NCBI GenBank assembly: GCA_947652115.1
Contig: OX393562.1
Location: 20,341,969-20,405,968, forward strand
Direction of reading: 5' to 3'
Length of the DNA stretch: 64,000 bases
Source: Blastomussa wellsi
Taxonomy: Eukaryota; Cnidaria; Anthozoa; Scleractinia; Plerogyridae
In this document: positions 13,301 to 25,000 of the stretch, piece after piece
How positions within the stretch are numbered: position 1 is the first letter of the stretch
Layout: every line of letters starts with the position of its first letter
Position numbers and translations under genes: made by a program
The notes under the pieces: generated by a model
Seen by the model: the letters and a program-made list of their open reading frames with translations, nothing else
The model's database searches: none
What the model was told of the DNA's origin: nothing

Positions 13301-14188
13301 AGGTTGTACAACGGCTTCATTATTTATCCTGATTACAGGATATGCCAAAACTCCGGCACTTGCCGTTGCGTTTCTTACCGTTGGTGTCGGCATTACAGGT
13401 CTGAATGCTTCCGGTTATGCCGTCAACATCCTGGATATTGCACCTCAATACGCAGGCGTCATCATGGGGGTGACTAATGTGTTTGGCGCGTCGCCGGGCT
13501 TCATCAGCCCTCAGATTGTAGGGATTGTGACCCCAAATAAGGTATGCGAAATGTCCCTTGGTTCGCAGCTCTGTGCAATAAGGAAACAGCGAAGTGGTTC
13601 ATCAGTGACCATCAGTGCCGGACAGTGGTGTTTAATTAGATTTAGTTACTCCGGCGTTTCGATACTATAAAGCGCGATTGATTGGTCCCCTCCTCTTAGA
13701 AAGGTTGCCTTCCCCAGATTTTTTAGGTCATCCAAGTAAACTTTTTGGTGAAATGAGGAATTGAGAGAACATGGGCTAAAAACACAACAATGCTCTACGG
13801 ACCTCTTGATTCGGAGTCCAATACACTAAACAGTAGGCAACCATGCCTCCAACCAAAAAAAACATAAAACGAAAGAAAAAAATCACAAATCCCATCCATT
13901 ATGTTTTAGACAGCCGGCGAGTGGCGCATTGTATTCTGGATCACAGCGATAGTGTACATCATTGGCATTGTGATCTTCGGTCTGTTGGTGTCAGGTGACC
14001 TGCAGCCCTGGGCCGACTATGACTCCGTCAAGAATGACGACGAAGACGAAAAGAAGGAAGGGGAAGAGGAGAAAGCAGCTGAAAAACAGGAAAAACAAGA
14101 TGAAGATAAGAAAGACGAGGAAAAACCGAATGAAGGTCAAGAGGAAGCGAAACAAGACGAACCAGCCCAGGAGAAACCCGCCGAATAA
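7385..14188 (+). CDS. SLC17 family anion transporter (sialin-like), paralogue A, 10 exons, 523 aa
   Basis: Exons: 7385-7609, 8252-8285, 8881-9080, 9580-9667, 10025-10120, 11178-11308, 11469-11618, 12414-12543, 13303-13541, 13910-14188. All borders are AG/GT and all phases join into 524 codons including the stop. The product is a twelve-helix major-facilitator protein. TM1 has YALRVNLSVAI with the SLC17 Arg at residue 50. A short glycosylatable loop (NNHT) follows, then FDW before TM2, QIPGG, EGLAL (Glu149), and FPCNHAIWSKWAPP with the conserved His161 that is functionally important in human sialin. The tail (about 14019-14185) is unusual: some 55 residues of nearly pure Lys/Glu/Asp/Gln. Family members move organic anions such as sialic acid, glutamate or urate across lysosomal, vesicular or plasma membranes; the substrate here is unknown. 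The start is placed at MADTEE because ATG 7331 lies before a likely UTR acceptor. Confidence 0.93.
8473..8735 (+). mobile_element. tRNA-derived SINE, degenerate copy, in SLC17A intron 2
   Basis: Same family as 26238-26531. It has a tRNA-like head with a B-box-like stretch (ATTCGAGCCC), then the shared body GGGCAAGACGC, CTCTTCACTCAAGTG, ATGGGTACC, and the tail GCGATGGACTAGCATCCCAT followed by CCAGGGGGGAG. Several substitutions and no clear target duplication indicate an older insertion. Confidence 0.85.
10660..10925 (+). mobile_element. Highly degenerate copy of the same SINE, in SLC17A intron 5
   Basis: Aligns loosely with the SINE at 26238: GGTGTAATGGGTAAA in the head, then TGTGATGGACGGATGCCCAA, a GGGGGTCGCAATACT block, CAGGATAAACT and ATGGGTCACT in the same order. 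It is the most diverged copy seen in the window. Confidence 0.6.
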
Positions 14189-15987
14189 TAATACTGAGAT
14201 CTGTGCTGTCCATATGATTGATTGCAAACTCTTTTATTTCCGAGAGAGTAAGCTGGTTACATTTCTTGATGACTCGTAAATTAGAATTCCCTTGTACTGC
14301 TTAGACGTCTTTTATGATATTTGCAAGGTTTTCAAGAAAGTATTTTAGTTCGATACATTCACACATTTCGTTTAATATAACTATAGTACGTTCAGCGTTG
14401 GGCATTCCGATGCTACAGCGGCCACCAAATTTCATGTGGACAGATTTAACCGAAACTATGGCGTTTTAAGTCAAAACGAACAAATTCTTGTGAAGCACGT
14501 GCTTGTCACTTTTTATCCAATAACAAGAAATCCCTGTTATACATGAAACCATTTTCCTTGCATCGGCACTGCGAGGAAAGTTTGAACGTAATTAACAATT
14601 GGTCCATGAGCGCGTCAGTTGGATATGAAATGGAAGATAGCCAACGAGGTGGAGTTGGCTATAAAAATATCATTTCCAACAAGCTTGAGTGAAATATAAC
14701 TGTTTTATTAAAAAACACCCCGAAATTGCAATATTTCCTCCCGACTGTTCTCTCTGACGTGTACACCTTCTATATTTTCGTACCATGGTACATTAGCGCG
14801 TGTACCATGGTCTGTAAACAAATTAAAACAAGGAAATGCAATAAACCATATGGCTAGTTTTCAATAACATAAATTAAGTATTGTAAATTATCTACTTCCG
14901 ATTGTACCTCATAAAACTGAAAAAAAAAATAACTTTACCCCTACAAGTGAATTTCCCAAGCTAATATACCAATATTTTTGTCAGCTCACTATATTAAAAT
15001 TCAAATTAACGGAATATGTTTTGGTAATGAATTCCTCTCTAAATGTTTCGAGTCTGGTAAAGAAATGCCAGCTTTTTGTGCAGAAGAAGGTCGGTTTCAG
15101 ACCATGATCAAAAGTCCAAGGGGTAAATCAGTTAGCTACAATGAATAAATTAGATTTCCGTTACGACAAGTAAAGATACTGAGCGGTTACTGTTATTCGG
15201 ATGCGTTACATAGAGACTTGTGTCCTTGTAAAAACTTTGAACAGTCGAGTTTCAACATATGGCGAGAGTTGTCAATAAGTTTGTAATCTCTCCCTTAATC
15301 CACACCATTTTATCAATATCAATTTAGAAGATTGGAAACACCAATGATAATGATTAAATGTATAGATAAAAGCAATTCTATAGCTAGGCTATAGGTTTAA
15401 AGATTGAAATAGCAACGGCAACTTGCACTGGAAGTTTACATTTTAAAATGAATAGAGCTTATATCTTTTTGTTTTCTCTTTACGATCTAAGCTTACTTAG
15501 GACCTTTATATGAAGGAAAGTTGTGCCTGGTAGCAGGGGTACCCTCTTTTCCGACCATCATTTTCCGAGAGTTGATATGAGAAAAGATCTCCCTGCCAAC
15601 TGGGCTAAACATTGGCCCTCCTGGTTTCACACATGCGCAGTATATCCAGACCTAGGTTCCCTGGTAGGCGCGTCAAAATAGCTAAAGACTGTTACATGGA
15701 AAAAATGAAAGTCACCCTGCTTTAAACCTTCACCAAGTAACCTGCAATTATGCCCTCCCTTTCTACTTATCACGTCTGATCGCATGTTATCCACAAAGGG
15801 CCGTCCTTTCCTCGGAGAAAACTGCGCGTGTTCTTGTATAAACGATCCTTTGCTATTTTTAAAGAAAAGTACAAAACGTTCTCTCGCCCGTAGTTGCTGG
15901 GTTTGGATGGCAACCCTATTATACCAGGCACACCTTTATTTTCTTCATAAACAGGCCCCGCAGTTAACATACAATACACTCATTTAT
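14189..15987. other. Intergenic region between convergent genes
   Basis: Contains the presumed 3' UTR of SLC17A (candidate AATAAA at 14840-14845) and then no recognised coding sequence. On the minus strand a candidate AATAAA at 15935-15940 may serve the fusion-enzyme gene. Confidence 0.45.
14840..14845 (+). promoter_or_regulatory. Candidate polyadenylation signal of SLC17A
   Basis: AATAAA about 650 bases after the stop codon. Supported only by motif and position. Confidence 0.3.
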
Positions 15988-16135
15988 ATGGGACTTAATC
16001 ACACGACGGCCATAGACAATAGATTTTGTACCCCGAGCCTCGAGTTGAAATGTTTGGGAACGGGTTCTCGCGTGGCAAAACAAACGTTTTCAGTCCCACG
16101 TGACTCAACATGGCCGCCGTGTGATTAAGGCCCAT
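15988..16135. mobile_element. 148-bp inverted-repeat element
   Basis: Termini GGACTTAATCACACGACGGC and the reverse complement of GCCGTGTGATTAAGGCCC form an imperfect terminal inverted repeat of about 25 bp. It is noncoding. It lies between the stop codon of the minus-strand enzyme gene and that gene's nearest AATAAA, so it may be part of its 3' UTR. Confidence 0.8.
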
Positions 16136-16216
16136 GGGCAAAGGTAAAAGTAACAGTGTGTCTCCACTATCTTCAATCTGTACTCAGTACCAGTAATGGA
16201 GACTGCTGGTATCAGG

Positions 16217-19072
16217 CTACACCACTTTCTTGGAATTCAGTAGATCGTGTTTGATTTCAACAAATCCAGGCTTGGATTTTCTGGGAGGGACGATTATGGC
16301 GTAAGAAAACTGCAAAAAAAATCAGATAGGTAAAAATACATCGTGAATTAGGAAATATTGTCCTGATATTACACCTTACCACTCTACTCGGTCTCTGCGC
16401 GCCTTTTTCAGTCATTTCATTGCTTCTAAACTCTCAAAATAAGACGGACATCTTAAACGATTAGCATTATGGTGCTGTATGTAGAGTCAACTGGTAGTTT
16501 ACATTAATTTTTACCTCATGTGCATAATCAATCCATGATCCAGTATTGATGTAGATCAATTTTCCGATTCTGCTTTTGATCGTCTCTCCTCGCCAATCAT
16601 GAGTGTGCCCCAGTACCACCACGTCCTCGCCACAGCGAGACAAGAAGTCTTCAAAATTACCCAGTGCACCTTTCAGCAGACTGAAGGCGTCACTCGAACC
16701 AAACTGGAAAAGAAAATGAAAACTTCGAACTCATGGTCAAATAGTTTAAAAGGAACGTGTGATGTATATTACTAATATATAACGCTATATTAAAATCCTC
16801 ATTTCCAAGGTGCATGAGGCGAGTCAGTTTCAAACCCCAAATTTCAGTACAAGCTAGGTTTAACCTTCTTTAACTTTCTAAGCTAAAAAAGCAGGCTGTT
16901 ATATTTGGCCAGTGTCCATATTGATTAGCAATGAAGTGTTTAAATGTTTGAGTGTCCTTATATTTTTGACCCTTTGCCATTGTTTCAATTCGATTCAATT
17001 CTTCATCATTTCATCAAAGTTACCCTGTCGAAATCCTGAAAACTAACATTGAATAAATATTTGGCTTCCTCTAGTAAAACGAATTTATATATGGCTCTTG
17101 TTTGTTAAAGAGATACTTTAGTTTTGGCATAAGTCTTTACCTTCTCAACGGTGCGTTTAAAGTATCTAGACTTTAGGAGGTTCCCCATTTTGAGAGACTT
17201 TCCACCTTCCAAAAGAATGTGCTCATTAAGGAATACATCCCTCTCGAGTGCAGCCTCTATCAGCGACTCCGTGAATCGTCTCTGAGGAGACTTCTTTGAA
17301 AGCAACTCAATAATGGCGGAACCGATGACGTCACGGTGTAGCCCATTCAACATGGATCGAGTAACGGACCGTAGAATCTGTAAACCATAACATTACACAG
17401 ACTGCATAAAGCCGGAGTAATTACGCATTGATTTCGAATCGACTTGATATTTAAAATGCATTTATTTCTTATCGTTAGTAATTTGACATGCCGGCAAAAT
17501 GCGTGGTTAGGATTCTCAGCCCAAAATATATGGCGTGCACGTGACTTGCTGGGATTCCTTAATTATATATCTCTGCGCGCCAAAAACTATTCCAAGTACG
17601 TCTGCTTCATTTAATCAATACAATTGGACTGGGGGCTATAGGTTTCTATCGGCTGATAATTGGTGTTCAAACAAGAGTGGTCAGTCTAATCAGTGCGGGC
17701 CACGCGCTTCGAGAGTCTATTATGAACAATGGAAGGTTCCCTTGTACCCAATCAGATTATTGCTAGTGTTTCAATGTTCAGAGAGTGGGTTACTGGGTTA
17801 TTATAATGTCTTACAGCTATGACTGTTGAAAACCAAAACCGATATAATCACATCTGGCCAATCATAGTAAATGCAGACAACACAGGAAACCAATCAGAAC
17901 TCGAATTAAAACATGTAACAGTACAAGACAAACCTGGTACGATTCGTTCAAGTTTTCATTTGTTTTGTAAATGTCATGAATATTAAAGAAAGCTCATAAA
18001 ACAATAGAATGAATGCCATGTTTCGAAAGTGAATTGAAACTGAACCTCTCAGCGTCAACTAATTATTTTGAGGTAAGCCTTTACGGTTGATCCCACAGCT
18101 GAACACGACAGAAATGGCAAAGAAACACACCTGCTGTACTTCACTCATTGATCCGTCAGATGTAGCAGCTGCACGTGCAACATAGTAACCAATAGGCTTG
18201 CCGCATAGCTCGTCACCGGGTTCTGACACAGAGTACGTGTTAAAAACATCCCAGTCATGGCCATGCGCAAACCGCACCCGATACTGTTTTCCATCATCAC
18301 TATTGATGACGTAAATGAGAGTTCCTGCTATGAACTCTACCCTAGAGCCGAAAAGATCTCGGACTGTCTCTGCGTCCATTTCGTGGTCATGATTTCCCCG
18401 GATGTAGAAAACTTTGACGTCATCGTTTTTAGTCATGTGTCGAACGGCGCTGATGAATAGAGAGCAAATTTCGTTTTGCTTCCATTTGGCTTTTCGTTCG
18501 TGATTTGATTGCGGAGAAATAGTGAGAGGGTCTAACCACATTTCAAAGACGTCACCAAGTAATATCAGGGTATTGAGAGTATCCTTAAAAAACAAAACAA
18601 ATTGAAAAAGGAATTAATTATTTTCATCCCTCTCATCATCGTTATCATTAATGTCATCGTCTTGATCTGCATTGAAAATTTGTTGAATAATAAAACAATT
18701 ATTCCGCTCAATCTTGCGGAATATCGGACTACGGCCTCGTCGGCTAAGTTCAGGCGATACTCGGCACGATTTCGCAGGATAATCGTTAAATATCTGCGTA
18801 CGCATGTACACACTCAAGAAATAATCACAAAGGATGCATTAGCATGAAACTATATACAAAAATGTGTAACATTGTAAGGTCATTTTGCCACCTTTGCCAT
18901 GTTTTTCAGCTGTTCCATAAATCCAACCAGTCGTTCCTTGACTCCTCCACTCCACTGAGAGTCAAGGTGAAGGTCACTCATGCAGATGATCAGGTTTTTC
19001 ATTGGATCATTTGGGTTTGGCATCTCACGAACAACAACTTGCTCTATGTCTGTGCCAGCTGGTGGGTGGTAA
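16217..19072 (-). other. Calcineurin-like metallophosphoesterase domain, residues about 1250-1620
   Basis: All five metal/phosphate motifs are present in order: SDLHL (Asp1280, His1282), LLGDVFE (Asp1318), RGNHD (1369-1373), AHGHDWD (1413-1418) and LGHTHDW (1568-1574). The arrangement resembles LpxH-like and related phosphodiesterases. The domain ends 20-30 residues before the natural stop (VV-TAG at 16217). Exon 14 (19758-19587), between hydrolase and phosphoesterase, encodes an acidic helical linker. Activity should be metal-dependent phosphomono- or diester cleavage; the substrate is unknown. Confidence 0.88.
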
Positions 19073-22000
19073 CTAGAAATTATAGCAAAAACGTTTTTCA
19101 CGCCAAATTCTAGACTTCGAGCAGTCCCTGTTTTTCTTAGTCCGTCAACTGCGAAGAGAAAAAAATGGCCGCGCGAAACCTGGGAGTAGCGGTTAATTAC
19201 AGGAATGGCTCCGGGCTCGCCGCGTGGGCGCGTCTACCAGGTTTCGCGCGGTATTTTTTTCACTTCTCGCTCGACGGACTAAGAAAAAATGTGACTGTTC
19301 GTAGTCTAAATTCTGTTTATAATTTATGTTTATCGCCTTATTTCACAGTTTATTTCAAACGTAATTAAAATTCAACATACGCACCTCTAAAGAACATTAC
19401 ATTTCGTGGTTTGTTTCTAAATCATCTCCCCTTTTTCTTAATATTACATTATGAATCGTTTGATGCTAAATAGACTTCAAAATTTTTGCTGGAGCCAACT
19501 CTGAGGATTATCATCTTTTTGCAACCAACTAAACTAACTGCAATAGTTCTTTGGGTTGAGTTTCTGTTTTTGTTTTTCAAATTTACCTTGGTTCTTGTTT
19601 GAAGCTATTCTTGCTTCTCGCTTTAGACTTCCAATCAAGTAAGCAGTCTCTTGGCGGAGCAGCATAAACTTCTTCCAAGACTTCCTGTATGACCTTGTGC
19701 TGCGACTCGCTGTCATCTTCAAAATCTCCGTGCGTTAATCCTAGCTGTTGTACAGAATCTACCATCGGAATGCAATCAGAGCATTACGCAAAGCAGCTTT
19801 AATACGTCCACTGACTTCCAATCCATATTCGTTTCTTATTTTTAAAGGATACAAAACCCTTTAATCAATTTCAAGTTGCTAAGCCCTTCTGCAACATTAC
19901 TGATATGTAATAAAAGGTGAAGTTGCCAATTGTACCTAAGGACAACTGCAATGAGAGAGGGGTTAGGTCAAATCTAAGAAGGCCTGTTTCGGGAGAGAAA
20001 CGAAACTCTCGGGAATCTGATCAGATTTTTGCCGGGAATCCAGAAACTGGGAAAATGTTTGGGAAAACATGAAGTAACGCAATTAAAATTTCGGGAAATT
20101 TTAGAATTTTTCGAGAATGTCTCCAAAAATTTCAGGACGATATTTCAAATTTTCCTGACTATTTTCGCCTGCATACTGTACTTCTCAACAGCGAGTTATT
20201 ACCGTTCGGTAAATTCTAACTTTACCGGCAACAAGAAAAAACTTTACCTGATATAGACTGCATGGCCAAGGCATCTTGGGAGATACGAACTAGGTTAGCC
20301 TCGCTCAGGTGCAGATTGTCGTACGCATGCCTGTCTAGGGCCCTGAGGATATGTGGGTAAACATCAAACACAGCATTTTTGCCGATGATGCAATCTAGAT
20401 GACCATAATCAGGAATCTGGATCCAATCATATTCTTGGTTTGGATGTGCTTCTTTCACCAGTTGATAAGTGGCACGAGTGCTCTCCGGTACAAAGACTTG
20501 GTTTTTCTCACCTGGAATACTCGAAGAAATTATATAGTTATATCAAATATAAACAGTCGCGCTTGTGGGCACACGGTACATGGTTTGAAAGGATTTAATT
20601 GCGAGTTATTTGATATTTCCAACCTCATATTCTAAGGCGAAAATCTCTTTCCGGTGCAGGTATGATAGTTTGTGGTGACGCCATGTAAACGATTACAGAG
20701 GTATGAAAGGGAACCAGAGTGAACTCGCGCCGGTACGAAAGTCGTACACGGCCTCTGAGAAGTTATGCATTAGGCCAAGGTTTGTGCCAGAGGCATCGCT
20801 AAGAGATACACTGGGTTATAATTTGGGCTCACCTACAATGAAGGTGATTGGAAAATCCAGCCGCCCGATCTTTTCCAAGTAATCTGGAGATTTCAGGCGT
20901 TCTTTCTTGTCTACATCAGGTAAATAAATGTTTTCACCAGAATAAGACACGAATTTCTTGGACTTCAGTCCCTTGAAAAGCTGTCTCATACATTTAGTGC
21001 TCACGTAACCAAAGAACTCGTGAATAGTTTCATGTGTCAAGGAATTCAGGTTAGCGTGCTCGTAAATAAGGCCGTAAATGAAGGTCACCCTGTTGAAGGA
21101 GTACAGTAAAAAACTCAGTTATGAGAGTAATAATATTTTACAAAAATTTATAGCGAGAACTAAGACCACAGCCCTCTTTTCCCGTAGTTCTTATAGTTGC
21201 CGCGCTACCAAAATTTATCACAGCACTGCCGTTTGCCTATTTTTCCCATTAATGATTGACCAACTAGTCAAAAAGCACTGTTTGAAGCCAAGAATGACAG
21301 GAATTAAGAACTACGATAATTGCCTCCTTGTCTTGAATGGAATACAATCAATTATTAATTGGGGAAAACGCCTCATTCTGATGGAAGACTTGTTCAGCAA
21401 ATGGTGTTGTTTTTCTTACCTTTCTTATTTCTATAAAAATTTTAACACGATTAATTAGACACTGCTGGACTCTATTAAACAGTAATATATTTCTTACTGG
21501 CAACACACTCTTCAGCATTCTCAAAAACTATAATTGTATAGGATCTTTAAGAACGAAGATGTCCCTTTTAACTATTATTATTTATTTTATCTAGACCTAA
21601 CTAGAATAGCACCTGATAGGATGGCACCAGCTAACTTACGCATTAGTAATTATATGAACTGGGTAGATACAATGTAGGCTTTGAGCAGTGTGTGGATCTA
21701 GTCAAATCGAATACGCAACAAAAAGGGATATTTAAAATCTGTTACTGAATTGAGCAGGGTTGGCAAAGTGGTGAGAGCGCTCGCCTTCCACCAATGTGGC
21801 CCGGGTTCTATTCCCGACCCCGGCGTCATATGTGGGCTGAGTTTGTTGGTTCAAAACCCAAGTTAACGTTGATCAGTTTACCTGTGACAAATGGAACTCT
21901 GACATCTCTCCTTGTAAGGATAGAACTTTTCACTGACATCCTTCACGAAAGAATTAAACAAGTTGTCCGTTACTTGCTCTGTACTTTCCGGCAATGTATC

Positions 22001-25000
22001 CAGTTCGGACACTCCGAGCATCTCAAGTGTTCCAGGAATGTAGATGCCTGCCTTGAGCTCGTTGAACTGACCGAAGATAGGGGTTGCCGCCAATTGCGAA
22101 GAGACAAGGTTTCTGACTTTTTCTGTTGTTCTCCCACTAAGAAGTGCTGCATAGTTTATCAAAGAACCAACGCAATGTGCTACCATTTGAAGAGATTTCT
22201 GAAAGGAAGAAATCCCCCCAACTCAGACACTGCACTTCATCGACTTTGGTTTCAAATAGATGGCTCACCAAATAATAACTGAAACAGTTTGAACCAAGTT
22301 GCACGTATTCCAGATAATTTAACAGTATAAGTGCACACATTGTGCTTTTAGCTATTTAATAATTAATTTTAGCCATAAATGAAGTCGAGATTTATGAGGT
22401 AGGATGGAGCGTTATTATTCAGGCATTTATGTCTTAGTATCAGAATCAGATTGATTCTGTGTTACAAGGGCAGCCATGCAGTGTGGTTCCCTCAATGTAA
22501 ATGTAATGTGATCATGTTTGCGTGTTAGTATTCTGGACACTCTACAATTCCTTGAGCAACGTTTTTGGAAAACCATGGAGCAATGAATTGCAAAAATCAA
22601 GTCTTGATGTGAGAAACGCATGTATCAAAATTTCAGCAGACTGCAACGAGACACACGTCCGTATCCGGCCTATAATGCACAGGTTTTTTGTGTAAGCAAT
22701 GCACGTGACCAGTTCTGGGACTGTTTTTAAAAGCCATTTGGTGTTGTGTGCAATGCATGCAAAGTTAATAAGTAAACAATTACGAGCCATCGTGTTATCA
22801 ACACCCTCATAATACTTTGGCCCTACTGCTGTTCAAAATATTGGTCATTGAAAGGCCTGTCTTTAATATTTTCCTTCGTGGCCAGTAGCCTTACAATTGA
22901 AACCGTTGTTTCTACACTTTGGCGTTTAGTGCGTGCTTCCCGTTTCTCGGGAAATCCAGAAGGAAAGTATTCAAGTAATTTATGAAAAATTATTATTAAT
23001 TTTAGATATAATTGCTTGCGCACTGATCAATCCATGGCTACCAACAAGCGTGGGCTACCAACACGGCTACCAAGAAGTGTTGGTCACTTACCTGTTTTGT
23101 TACTTCCAGTACTTTGTTGATTAGCGCAGGGCAGTCGTATTTAGCACAGTCGTCCAGCGTATAATCATGATACACAGCCCAGGGCAGCTCACACGACCCT
23201 CGCCAATCAGCCAGCCACACGTCATACCTGGGAAACGTTATAACAGTGGATTCTGTTTAAGGTTTTAAACAAGATGATTAATCAATTATAAAAGTTCCTG
23301 GAGATAAGGCCGAGCAGGAAAAAAATATTAATAGGAATTTCGTAACTGTTGTCAGATTAACATAGTTGCTGAGTCTTGTAAGAAATATTCTTAAAAGTAC
23401 TCAAGAAGTCTTCTTTTACTATTTTTACTGCCCAGTCACAAATGACTGCATCAGTTATACTCGCAAAGTTTTCACGTCAGTTTGACGTTTTATTTGCATC
23501 CGGAGTGATAAGGTCTCGGTATAAAGCGCTATTACCTGAAGCCTAAATGGGACCAATCTGCAGTGCGGAGCTCTAAGTGTTTTTCTTTACTGCTTGACTG
23601 AAGATAGTGCTTTTCTTTCCTGATCGGTCTAGATCGACAACGCATAATGACGGTGTTTCTTCATTGTAACGCTCAGTGAGCTGTTGACGGGTCTAAGATT
23701 GGACGCTCTGTTTTCAATGGAGTAAACCATTTACCGTAAAATGCAGTGGCGGATCCTGACTTCTTTCTAAAGAGGGGGCGCGAAATATTTCCCGGCCCTG
23801 TGGGCCTTAAAATTTTCGTTCATAAGAAGGGGGCGGGGTCCTCGGCCCGGGCCCCTACCCCAGATCTGCCACTGAAATGGTTGTATTTTACATTATTAAG
23901 GTTTATCATACCTATGTTGCGCTAGGTACTCAGTCAAGTTGGTTTCAACAGCGTCGAGATTAAATTGTCCGCTGCTGCTTCCAAGACCATGAAACAAGAT
24001 AACTGGCCCTTTAGTTCCGCCCTTGTATCGTGTCAGTCTTAATTCAACCTGTAACGAGATTTGAGAGCCAAGTGGAAAAATTTGTCAGTTGTCTGGAGAA
24101 AATGTCCTGAAAATGCCAAAAATTTTCACAAGGACCACTAGTCAGTGATTGTAGGTCCTTGTTCTTTTCGAGGTAGAATTATTACACACTATCAGAATAG
24201 AGCCGAGTCTCGAAGCTCGCTTGTGTGTTGAGTTCAACTCGTTTCATAAGAGCTCACCTTGTCTTCTGTGACGCATTTGTACACCTCAGGGGTGGCCCCA
24301 TTCAGCTGCAGGGGTCTTTTCTTCCTGATTGGGGCGCTGGGGTTCAGCAAGTAATTCTTTGTCGTCACAGGTCCGTATGTTTCCCATATGGCTTTCGCAA
24401 AGAACGAGCCAAATCGTGAAATCCATTTCAATTTTTTCAATCTGCTTTTCGTGTTTGTCACTTCCAGTGTCGCCAGTTGTCTTGCAAAGTTTGGCAGCGT
24501 AATGAATAACTTCGCTCTTCCCACAGGAATTCCCCAGAATGTTGTTCCTGAATAGATCGTAACAAATAAAGTCGTTGTGTCCTTCAATCCAATCTCTCCG
24601 ATATGATCTTTATGAATCAACTTCACACCTTGGAAGGCGAATTGTTGACCTCTGTCACCCGTGACAATCATTTTGTAGACCATTTCTTTCGTCTCTACAT
24701 GGTCCGTACTTTTACTTAAAAGTTTAAACTGCCCTGTTAAATAAAGGTATAAAAAATATTATTAACAGATATTTATCACTCCAAAATACGTTCTCGGAAG
24801 AAAATTCCGACTGATGTGTAAAAGTCGCGAGTTCGCATGGCGTATTGTTTTGCTTGGCGAGAATATATTAGCACATTAAGTTGTCGTAAAGAGGCTATTT
24901 AAGTATCCTAGTTCTTTTCGTTTGTTCTATTTAGGGTTCTTTAATTAGTTGAGTGACCTAACTGTATTAGTTCTGCATTTTAAACAAACTTGGGTTTTCC

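Larger units (their letters stand above)
20248..24733 (-). other. Alpha/beta hydrolase domain of the fusion enzyme, residues about 820-1190
   Basis: VILFHGLG (residues 835-842) is the HG oxyanion turn. [11 protein letters not shown] follows on the next strand. The nucleophile elbow reads MVAHCVGS with Cys919 where most relatives carry Ser. A helical lid region follows (21089-20833), then [14 protein letters not shown] on the acid-bearing strand and [10 protein letters not shown] with the catalytic His1139. Overall spacing is that of lipase/esterase-like hydrolases. Exon 8 (24733-24258) precedes it and encodes the unassigned beta-rich linker. Joining of exon 9 to 10 (phase 2) and 12 to 13 (phase 1) restores the conserved RYDVW and IVGEK stretches, supporting the splice calls. 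Confidence 0.85.

Noticed and set aside
13991..14227. Antisense open frames across the end of SLC17A
   Set aside because: They mirror the low-complexity Lys/Glu codons of the real last exon and have no features of their own.
21078..21458. 126-codon open frame on the plus strand
   Set aside because: It starts opposite exon 12 of the fusion gene and continues through AT-rich intron; no motif.
22137..22340. Alternative N-terminal exon overlapping exon 11 of the fusion gene
   Set aside because: The frame is out of register with the hydrolase exon and has no acceptor or domain.
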